From positions 1-20,115 of the forward strand of contig JAHHSZ010000024.1 in the NCBI GenBank assembly GCA_020024915.1: a stretch of DNA of 20,115 nucleotides, in the 5' to 3' direction. The position numbers were made by a program, and so were the translations under genes. The number at the start of each line of letters is the position of its first letter. Within the stretch, counting starts at the first letter, position 1. The stretch comes from Fusobacterium sp. (GTDB lineage Bacteria > Fusobacteriota > Fusobacteriia > Fusobacteriales > Fusobacteriaceae). The notes below the pieces were generated by a model. That model made no database searches, had not been told where the DNA came from, and was given only the letters and a program-made list of their open reading frames with translations. This document shows, one piece after another, positions 14,097-20,115 of this stretch.

Positions 14097-15470
14097 ATGA
14101 AATTAAAAATAACAGAAACGTCATTGAGAGATGGACACCAGTCTCTAATAGCTACTAGACTTAGGACAGAAGAGATTCTTCCTATTTTAGAAAAGATGGA
14201 TAAAGTAGGTTATCATTCTTTGGAAGTATGGGGTGGAGCGACTTTTGATGCTTGTATAAGATTCTTAAATGAAGATCCTTGGGAGCGATTGAGAAAAATT
14301 AGAAAAATAGTAAAAAATACAAAATTACAAATGCTTTTGAGAGGACAAAATTTATTAGGATATAGACACTATGCTGATGATGTAGTTGAGGAATTTATAA
14401 AAAAATCTATTGAAAATGGGATTGATATTATAAGAGCTTTTGATGCATTAAATGATTTTAGAAATCTTGAAACAACTATAAAATCTATAAAAAAATATAA
14501 CGGACATTGTCAAGGTTGTATAGCATATACAACTAGTGAAATTCATACAATTGATTATTATGTGGATAAGGTTTTGGAATTGGAAAAATTAGGTGTGGAT
14601 TCTATTTGTGTAAAAGATATGGCAGGGATTTTGATGCCAGAAACTGGATATACTTTAATAAAGAAAATAAATGAAGTTACAAAACTTCCAGTAGAATTAC
14701 ATTCGCATTGTACAAGTGGAATTGCTACTGTATTGTATATGAAAGCTGTAGAAGCAGGAGTGGATATAGTTGATACAGCAATATCACCTTTTTCTGGAGG
14801 AACAAGCCAACCTTCAACAGAAGTAATTGTTCAACTATTAAAAGAAAATGAAAGAGATCCTCAATTAGATATGAAACTATTAGGAGAAATAGCTGATTAT
14901 TTCAAACCAATAAAAGAAAAATATCGAGAAGAAGGAATATTAAAAGCAAAAGTTATGGATGTAGAACCAAAAACATTGTTGTATCAAGTTCCAGGAGGAA
15001 TGCTTTCCAATCTGATATCTCAACTTGAACAACAAAATGCTTTAAATAAGTATGAAGAGGTATTAAAAGAGATTCCTAGAGTTAGAAAAGATTTAGGCTA
15101 TCCACCACTAGTAACACCACTTTCACAAATGGTTGGAACACAGGCAGTGTTTAATATACTAGTAGGAGATCGATATAAAGTTGTATCAAAAGAAATAAGG
15201 GACTATGTAAGAGGATATTATGGGAAAACTCCAGCTCCAATAGATTCTGAGATTCAAAAAAAGATAATTGGAGATGAAAAACCATTGGAATGTAGACCAG
15301 CTGATCTGTTAGAGCCAGAATTGGAAATACTGAAAGAAAAAATAGGTGATAAAGCAAAATCAATGGAAGATGTATTGATGTATGCATTATTTCCAGAAAA
15401 TGCAAAAAAATTTTTAGAAAATAGAGATAACGCAAAAACTTCTGAATATGAAATTAATTTATTTTTATAA
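14097..15470 (+). CDS. oadA: Oxaloacetate decarboxylase alpha chain, carboxyltransferase only
   Basis: The 457-residue product moves the carboxyl group of oxaloacetate to biotin, leaving pyruvate. It has the TIM-barrel carboxyltransferase fold shared with pyruvate carboxylase. TSLRDGHQS is at 8-16 with metal ligand Asp12, VKDMAG at 172-177 with the carboxylated Lys173, and LHSHCTSG at 201-208 with metal ligands His202 and His204. The conserved QVPGGMLSNL follows, with the PYC/OadA C-terminal region. Klebsiella OadA is about 590 residues because it ends in a biotin domain. This chain stops before it, and the biotin domain is a separate gene at 15804. GGAGG at 14086-14090 supports the ATG. It is the first gene of the citrate operon, with a GntR operator at its promoter. 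Confidence 0.94.
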   Translation: MKLKITETSLRDGHQSLIATRLRTEEILPILEKMDKVGYHSLEVWGGATFDACIRFLNEDPWERLRKIRKIVKNTKLQMLLRGQNLLGYRHYADDVVEEFIKKSIENGIDIIRAFDALNDFRNLETTIKSIKKYNGHCQGCIAYTTSEIHTIDYYVDKVLELEKLGVDSICVKDMAGILMPETGYTLIKKINEVTKLPVELHSHCTSGIATVLYMKAVEAGVDIVDTAISPFSGGTSQPSTEVIVQLLKENERDPQLDMKLLGEIADYFKPIKEKYREEGILKAKVMDVEPKTLLYQVPGGMLSNLISQLEQQNALNKYEEVLKEIPRVRKDLGYPPLVTPLSQMVGTQAVFNILVGDRYKVVSKEIRDYVRGYYGKTPAPIDSEIQKKIIGDEKPLECRPADLLEPELEILKEKIGDKAKSMEDVLMYALFPENAKKFLENRDNAKTSEYEINLFL

Positions 15471-15482
15471 GGAGAAAGAGAA

Positions 15483-15794
15483 ATGAGTGAATATATGAGT
15501 TTTTTACAAGCACTTCAAATTTCATTGGTTTCAATGCTGATAGTATTTATATTATTATATGCAATATCACTAGTACTATCATGTTTTAAGTTTATGCCAA
15601 AAGAAAAAGTTATAAAGACCCAAAATACTAGTGTGAAAAATAGTGAAAATAAGATTCAAAAGCAGAGTCAGATAACAAGTGAAGAATTGGAGAATAATAT
15701 AGATATGTTATTAGTAACAATGGTTGCTTCTATGGAGGCTAATGGAGAAAATAAAAAAAATAATTTTAAAATAGTGAGTATAAAAGAGATATAG
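15483..15794 (+). CDS. oadG: Oxaloacetate decarboxylase gamma chain (OadG-like)
   Basis: A 103-residue protein with one N-terminal membrane helix (about residues 12-35, SLVSMLIVFILLYAISLVLS) and a charged, flexible cytoplasmic tail. Its C-terminal region holds ELENNIDMLLVTMVASMEANG, seen in small decarboxylase subunits of the OadG/MmdD type, and ends FKIVSIKEI. It links and stabilises the peripheral alpha chain on the membrane beta chain. The assignment rests on size, topology and position between oadA and the biotin carrier. The sequence itself is poorly conserved in this family. GGAG lies a few bases before the ATG. Confidence 0.78.
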   Translation: MSEYMSFLQALQISLVSMLIVFILLYAISLVLSCFKFMPKEKVIKTQNTSVKNSENKIQKQSQITSEELENNIDMLLVTMVASMEANGENKKNNFKIVSIKEI

Positions 15795-15803
15795 GGAGGC
15801 AAA

Positions 15804-16142
15804 ATGAGAAAAATATATAAAATTAAATTTAATGGAAAAATTTATGAAATAGAGTTAGAAGAGATAAAGACAGTTGATGGTAAAATAGAAGAGAATCCTA
15901 GAAGTAAAGATAATGAAAGTAATCTATCAAACGGAGAAACAATAAATGCACCAATGCCAGGAATTATAGTTGATATCAAAGTAAAAGTTGGAGATAAAGT
16001 TAAAGAGGGAGATTTAGTGGCAATTCTTGAAGCTATGAAAATGGAAACAGAAGTGTTTTCTTCTAAAACAGGAGTGGTTTCAGCTATAAATACAACTAAA
16101 GGAACCCAAGTGCAATTAGGGGATCCAATTATAACGCTTTAG
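15804..16142 (+). CDS. Biotin carboxyl carrier protein of the oxaloacetate decarboxylase
   Basis: The 112-residue protein is a free-standing biotinyl domain. A short N-terminal strand segment (MRKIYKIKFNGKIYEIELEEI) and a polar linker (about 24-45) precede the biotin domain at about 47-112. Pro49-x-Pro-Gly (APMPG) and EAMKMET are its signatures, with Lys79 as the biotinylated residue. It shuttles CO2 from OadA to the sodium-pumping OadB. It plays the role of the C-terminal domain of one-piece OadA chains, and of MmdC or OadD in split systems. GGGAGG upstream supports the start. The ligase gene at 10737-11456 is its likely modifying enzyme. Confidence 0.93.
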   Translation: MRKIYKIKFNGKIYEIELEEIKTVDGKIEENPRSKDNESNLSNGETINAPMPGIIVDIKVKVGDKVKEGDLVAILEAMKMETEVFSSKTGVVSAINTTKGTQVQLGDPIITL

Positions 16143-16157
16143 AGCTAGGGAGGCAGA

Positions 16158-17270
16158 ATGTTTAATATATTGATTGATTTTATAGGAAGTACTGGATTTT
16201 CAGTACTTACATACAAAGAGATAATAATGATTATGATAGCTTGTACATTTTTGTATTTGGCTATTAAAAAAGGTTATGAGCCATATTTATTAATTCCAAT
16301 TGCAACTGGAATGTTGTTAGTGAATCTTCCACTTGCAGGATTAATGAATGAGGGAGGGTTGCTTTTTTATCTTTATCAAGGAACAAAATTAGGGATATAT
16401 CCACCACTAATATTTTTATGTGTTGGTGCAGGAACAGATTTTGGGCCATTAATAGCTAATCCAAAAAGTATATTATTAGGAGCAGCAGCACAATTGGGGA
16501 TATTTTTCTCATTTTTAGGAGCTATAGTTTTAGGATTTACAGGTCCAGAAGCTGCTTCCATAGGGATAATAGGTGGAGCAGATGGACCAACAGCAATATA
16601 TTTAACTTCAATGCTTGCACCAAATCTTTTAGGACCAATAGCCTTAGCTGCATATTCATATATGGCGTTGGTGCCAATCATTCAACCACCAATTATAAGA
16701 CTTCTAACTACGAAAGAAGAAAGAATGATTAGAATGGAACAAGCAAGAGTGGTAACAAAAAATGAAAAGATAGTATTTCCAGTAGTTGTAATTATCGTTG
16801 TTTCTCTATTATTGCCGAGTGCAGCAGCATTAGTTGGAATGCTCATGTTTGGAAATTTAATTAGAGAATCTGGAGTAGTACCAAAGCTTGCTGATGCTGC
16901 GACTAATTCGCTAATGTATATAATAACTATTATTTTAGGATTAACAGTAGGAGCGAAAGCAAATGCGGATGCTTTTTTAAATCCTCAAACTCTTAAAATA
17001 ATAGTTTTAGGGCTTGCTGCATTTTCAGTTGGAACAGCAGGAGGAGTATTATTTGGAAAAATTATGTGCAAATTGACTGGTGGAAAGATAAATCCCATGA
17101 TTGGAGCGGCTGGTGTTTCAGCAGTACCAATGGCTGCAAGAGTTGTTCAAAAGGTAGGACAAGAAGAAAATCCAACAAATTTTTTATTGATGCATGCTAT
17201 GGGACCAAATGTGGCAGGAGTAATTGGGTCAGCAGTTGCAGCAGGGATATTATTGAATATGTTTAAATAA
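16158..17270 (+). CDS. oadB: Na+-pumping oxaloacetate decarboxylase beta chain
   Basis: The 370-residue integral membrane protein decarboxylates carboxybiotin and exports Na+. The core motif GIIGGADGPTAIY (136-148) carries Asp142, matching the Na+/H+-binding aspartate (Asp203) of Klebsiella OadB. KANADAFLNPQT and GAAGVSAVPMAARVVQ near the C-terminus are further family regions. At 370 residues it is shorter than enterobacterial OadB (about 433) and close to the shorter beta chains of decarboxylases from anaerobes. GGGAGG, some seven bases before the ATG, supports the start. Paralogues work on methylmalonyl-CoA or glutaconyl-CoA, but the OadA-type alpha chain and citrate lyase genes fix the substrate here as oxaloacetate. 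Confidence 0.94.
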   Translation: MFNILIDFIGSTGFSVLTYKEIIMIMIACTFLYLAIKKGYEPYLLIPIATGMLLVNLPLAGLMNEGGLLFYLYQGTKLGIYPPLIFLCVGAGTDFGPLIANPKSILLGAAAQLGIFFSFLGAIVLGFTGPEAASIGIIGGADGPTAIYLTSMLAPNLLGPIALAAYSYMALVPIIQPPIIRLLTTKEERMIRMEQARVVTKNEKIVFPVVVIIVVSLLLPSAAALVGMLMFGNLIRESGVVPKLADAATNSLMYIITIILGLTVGAKANADAFLNPQTLKIIVLGLAAFSVGTAGGVLFGKIMCKLTGGKINPMIGAAGVSAVPMAARVVQKVGQEENPTNFLLMHAMGPNVAGVIGSAVAAGILLNMFK

Positions 17271-17291
17271 ATAATGAGAGGAGTTAAAATT

Positions 17292-17555
17292 ATGATAGGT
17301 ACTTGTGGAAATGAAAAAGATTCAGATGTTGTAATAACAGTTGATTTAAATGTAACTGGGATAGAGATTGTGGTAGAATCAAAACTAAAAAAGATGTTTG
17401 GGAAATTGATGGAAAAAGCAGTAAGAGATGTATTATTAGAAATGAATATAAAAAATGCAAAAGTTTTAGTACAAGATTTTGGAGCATTAGATTTTGTAAT
17501 AAGAGGAAGAGTTAGAACAGCAGTAAGAAGAGCTATGAATGGAGGAGATAAATAA
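17292..17555 (+). CDS. citD: Citrate lyase acyl carrier protein (gamma chain)
   Basis: This 87-residue subunit carries the phosphoribosyl-dephospho-CoA prosthetic group of citrate lyase. The C-terminal part is clearly CitD (VQDFGALDFVIRGRVRTAVRRA). The N-terminal attachment region reads MIGTCGNEKDSDV where well-known CitD proteins read AGTLESSDV. Ser11 is the only serine there and aligns with the second serine of the usual SSD, not with Ser14 of Klebsiella CitD, unless a gap is allowed. An upstream ATG at 17274 overlaps the GAGAGGAG ribosome site (17276-17283). The ATG at 17292, eight bases after it, is the better start. The stop codon overlaps the citE start by one base. Confidence 0.88.
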   Translation: MIGTCGNEKDSDVVITVDLNVTGIEIVVESKLKKMFGKLMEKAVRDVLLEMNIKNAKVLVQDFGALDFVIRGRVRTAVRRAMNGGDK

Positions 17556-18439
17556 TGTCTATAAGAAGATCAAGAAGAACAATGATGTTTGCTCCAGCAA
17601 ATAATCCTAAGATGTTAATGATGGCTCATTTATATGGAGCTGATTGCGTTATTTTTGATTTAGAGGACGCTGTAAAATATGATGACAAAGATGCTGCAAG
17701 AGATTTGTTAGCAGAAGCTCTAAAAACTATAAATTATGGAGAAACAGAGATTTTTGCAAGGATAAACCCACTTTCTACAGAGTTTGGAAAAGATGATGTA
17801 AAAATTCTTGTTCCTGCAGGACTTAGAAAAATGAGACTTGCAATGTGTGAAAAACCAGAACATGTTATAGAATTAGATGAACTTTTAACAAAAGTAGAAG
17901 AAGAAAATGGAATAGAGATTGGAAGTTGTAAAATACAGTGTTCGCTTGAAACTCCTCTTGCTGTTATGAATGCAGTAAGTATAGCAACTGCATCAAAAAG
18001 AGTAGTATCAATCTCATTTGGAGCTGAAGATTTTACAAGAACCTTAGGTGCAACAAGGACAAAAGAGGGAAAAGAAATATTTACTGCTAGAAGTATGGTA
18101 GTTATGGCTGCAGCTATAGCAGGTGTAGATGCAATAGATACAGTATGGTCTGATTTAGATGATGAAATTGGGTTTAAGGAAGAGGTAAAAACATCATTAA
18201 ATATGGGATTTGCTGGAAAATCATGTATTCATCCATCGCAAGTAAAAATTGTACATGAAATTTTTACTCCAACTAAAGAGGAATTAGAAAAATCTTTAAC
18301 GATAGTTGAAGCTGCTAAAAATGCTGACATTAATAAAGGTGGAGTAATAACAGTTAACGGGAAGATGGTAGATATTCCTGTAATAGCCAAAGCTGAAAAA
18401 ATTGTAAGATTAGCTAAAAGTGCTGGAATGATTGAGTAA
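17555..18439 (+). CDS. citE: Citrate lyase beta chain, citryl-ACP lyase
   Basis: The 294-residue subunit cleaves citryl-ACP to oxaloacetate and acetyl-ACP with Mg2+. It has the HpcH/HpaI aldolase-type fold. Seen are RRSRRTMMFAPANNPKM near the N-terminus, VIFDLEDAV (33-41), ARINPL, CSLETPLAV with the conserved Glu of the metal site, SFGAEDFTRTLGATR and GKSCIHPSQV. Length and order match typical CitE. GGAGGA at 17541-17546 supports the ATG, which shares one base with the citD stop codon. A CitE-like paralogue outside citrate lyase is excluded by the flanking citD and citF. Confidence 0.95.
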   Translation: MSIRRSRRTMMFAPANNPKMLMMAHLYGADCVIFDLEDAVKYDDKDAARDLLAEALKTINYGETEIFARINPLSTEFGKDDVKILVPAGLRKMRLAMCEKPEHVIELDELLTKVEEENGIEIGSCKIQCSLETPLAVMNAVSIATASKRVVSISFGAEDFTRTLGATRTKEGKEIFTARSMVVMAAAIAGVDAIDTVWSDLDDEIGFKEEVKTSLNMGFAGKSCIHPSQVKIVHEIFTPTKEELEKSLTIVEAAKNADINKGGVITVNGKMVDIPVIAKAEKIVRLAKSAGMIE

Positions 18440-18453
18440 TTGGGAGGAAATCA

Positions 18454-20010
18454 ATGGATAAGAAAATGATTATAAATAAAGTAAAGAGAGAGATCCCTAC
18501 ACATATAGAAGGATATGGAGAAGTAAAACCCTATATAGGACCATTTGCAACTATACCTAATGGAAGAAAATATGCTCCTTTAAAAAAATATTCTAAGCCA
18601 GGAGATATAAAGCTTTTATCAACGATTAAAGAAAGTATACAAAAAGTAGAATTAAGAGATGGAATGAATATCTCATTTCATCATCATTTAAGGAATGGAG
18701 ATTATGTATTAAACATAGTTATGGATGAAATAGCAAAACTTGGAATAAAAGATTTGACTCTTATTTGTTCATCACTTACAAAAGCTCATGAACCATTGAT
18801 AGAGCATATAAAAAATGGAGTTGTTACAGGAATTCATACGTCAGGACTTCGAGGAGAGATAGCTAAAGAGATATCAAAGAATAATATATTAAAAAAACCA
18901 GTCGTTTTTAGAACACATGGTGGAAGAGCTAGAGCTATTGAAGCTGGAGATATTAGAATAGATGTAGCTTTTATAGCAGCACCAGCTTGTGACACTATGG
19001 GAAATATGAATGGAGTTGATGGGAAATCAGCATTTGGTGCTATGGGATATCCAATGGTAGATGCCCAATATGCAAATAAAGTTGTTGCAATAACAGATAA
19101 CTTGGTACCATTTCCATTGAAGAGAATTAGTATTCCTATGACACAAGTAGATTATATTGTGAAAATAGATTCAATAGGAGATCCAGAACTTATAGGAACT
19201 GGAGCAACAAGATTTACTAAAAATCCATTGGAATTATTGATAGCTGAAAATGCAGCAAAAGTATTAATAGCATCAGGATATGTGAAAAATGATTTTTCAT
19301 TTCAAGCAGGTTCTGGTGGAGCTTCATTGGCAGTATGTAAATATTTAAAAGAGTACATGAAAGAAAATAACATAAAAGGGTCATTTGCAGCTGGAGGGAT
19401 TACTTCAACAATGGTTGAGTTTTTAGAAGAAGGTTATTTTGAGGCACTCTTGGATATTCAAACATTTGATAGTGCAGCTGCAGAATCTATGAAAAGAAAT
19501 TTAAATCATATAGAGATGTCAGCATCAATGTATGCAAATCCTCATAATTGTGGTTGTAGTGCACATCAATTAGATATAATGGTTTTATCTGCAACAGAAA
19601 TAGATGTAGATTTTAATATAAACTCTCTTACAGGATCTAATGGAATGATAATGGGAGCACTGGGAGGAGCACCAGACACTGCAGCAGGAGCAAAGCTTAC
19701 AGTTGTAGTAGCACCAACTATGAGAAAAAGAATACCTATTATTACAGATAAAGTTACAAATGTTGTAACTCCAGGAGAGACAGTGGACGTACTTGTAACA
19801 GAGAGAGGTATTTGTGTAAATCCACTTAGACAAGATTTAATAGCAATTTTTAAGGCAAAAAATATTAAATTAAAAACTATAAATGAATTAAGAGAAGAAG
19901 TTGAGAATTTGACTGGTAAAGCAGAAAAGATAAGTACTGGAGATACAATTGTTGCAGTTATAGAATATAGAGATGGAACTGTAATAGATGTTATAAAACA
20001 AGTTAAATAG
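18454..20010 (+). CDS. citF: Citrate lyase alpha chain, citrate:acetyl-ACP transferase
   Basis: The 518-residue subunit exchanges the acetyl group on the CitD carrier for citrate, forming citryl-ACP for CitE. It has the two-domain CoA-transferase-like fold. Seen are GDIKLLSTIKE, SFHHHLRNGDYV, HTSGLRGEI, RTHGGRARAIEAGDI, AAPACDTMGNMNG, FQAGSGGASLAV, FAAGGITS and NPHNCGCSAHQLD. These follow CitF order throughout, and the length is normal. GGGAGG at 18442-18447 supports the ATG. The maturation genes for the enzyme (citC ligase, citX and citG for the prosthetic group) are not inside the window and may follow downstream. Confidence 0.95.
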   Translation: MDKKMIINKVKREIPTHIEGYGEVKPYIGPFATIPNGRKYAPLKKYSKPGDIKLLSTIKESIQKVELRDGMNISFHHHLRNGDYVLNIVMDEIAKLGIKDLTLICSSLTKAHEPLIEHIKNGVVTGIHTSGLRGEIAKEISKNNILKKPVVFRTHGGRARAIEAGDIRIDVAFIAAPACDTMGNMNGVDGKSAFGAMGYPMVDAQYANKVVAITDNLVPFPLKRISIPMTQVDYIVKIDSIGDPELIGTGATRFTKNPLELLIAENAAKVLIASGYVKNDFSFQAGSGGASLAVCKYLKEYMKENNIKGSFAAGGITSTMVEFLEEGYFEALLDIQTFDSAAAESMKRNLNHIEMSASMYANPHNCGCSAHQLDIMVLSATEIDVDFNINSLTGSNGMIMGALGGAPDTAAGAKLTVVVAPTMRKRIPIITDKVTNVVTPGETVDVLVTERGICVNPLRQDLIAIFKAKNIKLKTINELREEVENLTGKAEKISTGDTIVAVIEYRDGTVIDVIKQVK

Positions 20011-20029
20011 GAGAGGTTCACAAAAAGAG

Positions 20030-20115
20030 GTGGAAGAAAACCAGCTTCAATACATAGTTTTAAAAACTAGATTTCAGTTAAAATTAAAAAATAGAAATAT
20101 AAAAAAGTTACTTGT
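20030..20115 (+). CDS. Start of a possible next gene in the citrate operon (partial)
   Basis: A GTG at 20030 opens a frame that runs to the window edge without a stop (28 codons, beginning VEENQLQYIVLK). The best ribosome-site-like sequence, AGGAGAGG at 20009-20016, lies 13 bases upstream, which is long. The basic, lysine-rich start gives no family assignment. From context it could be a citrate lyase maturation gene (citC, citX or citG). The open frame could also be chance in A-rich sequence. Confidence 0.35.
   Translation, partial: MEENQLQYIVLKTRFQLKLKNRNIKKLL

Noticed and set aside
14097..17270. Methylmalonyl-CoA or glutaconyl-CoA decarboxylase
   Set aside because: The alpha chain is of the pyruvate-carboxylase-like OadA type, not the CoA-ester carboxyltransferase type, and the operon continues into citrate lyase.

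Overview
The window is very AT-rich (purine-rich coding strands, AGGAGG-type ribosome sites, TTGACA/TATAAT-type promoters). Its gene content points to a strictly anaerobic, citrate-fermenting bacterium, most likely a Fusobacterium or close relative. That assignment rests on composition and gene content only. No rRNA, tRNA, CRISPR array, prophage or intact transposon was seen.

Layout. (1) 1-2605: the tail of an unidentified reading frame, then a fused DAK/FakA-DegV protein with a strong terminator. (2) 2606-5104: a promoter, a PTS-IIA-type protein fused to two CBS domains, and an ArsB/NhaD-superfamily transporter, closed by a terminator. (3) 5142-10520: a tightly packed biotin operon, bioB-bioD-bioA-bioF-bioG-bioC, with overlapping or nearly overlapping genes. 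It holds the whole route from malonyl-ACP (BioC and BioG make and release the pimeloyl moiety) to biotin. (4) 10521-11570: a structured intergenic stretch and, on the minus strand, a biotin-protein ligase without a DNA-binding domain. (5) 11571-12281: a GntR/FCD regulator with its own promoter and operator. (6) 12482-13905: a minus-strand CitS-type 2-hydroxycarboxylate transporter. (7) 13989 to the window end: a plus-strand citrate operon, oadA-oadG-bccp-oadB-citD-citE-citF, followed by the start of one more possible frame.

How the parts fit. CitS imports citrate. Citrate lyase (CitDEF) splits it to acetate and oxaloacetate. The membrane decarboxylase (OadA, OadG, a separate biotin carrier and OadB) decarboxylates oxaloacetate to pyruvate and exports Na+. 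The decarboxylase needs biotin on Lys79 of its small carrier. The biotin pathway and the ligase that attaches biotin lie directly beside it, so cofactor supply and consumer are neighbours.

The strongest new observations are two. First, a 15-bp palindrome of form TGTAT-N5-ATACA sits in the gntR and oadA promoters, and a one-armed version lies over the -10 box of citS, which defines a probable local regulon of the GntR protein. Second, this BioB has Ser in place of one canonical [2Fe-2S] cysteine ligand and has extra cysteines, consistent with the anaerobe-type (Type II) biotin synthase. Other points of interest are the IIA-CBS protein paired with an ion transporter, an unusual CitD attachment region, degenerate FCD metal ligands in the GntR protein, a 105-nt long-armed hairpin element, and hairpins resembling IS200/IS605 ends.
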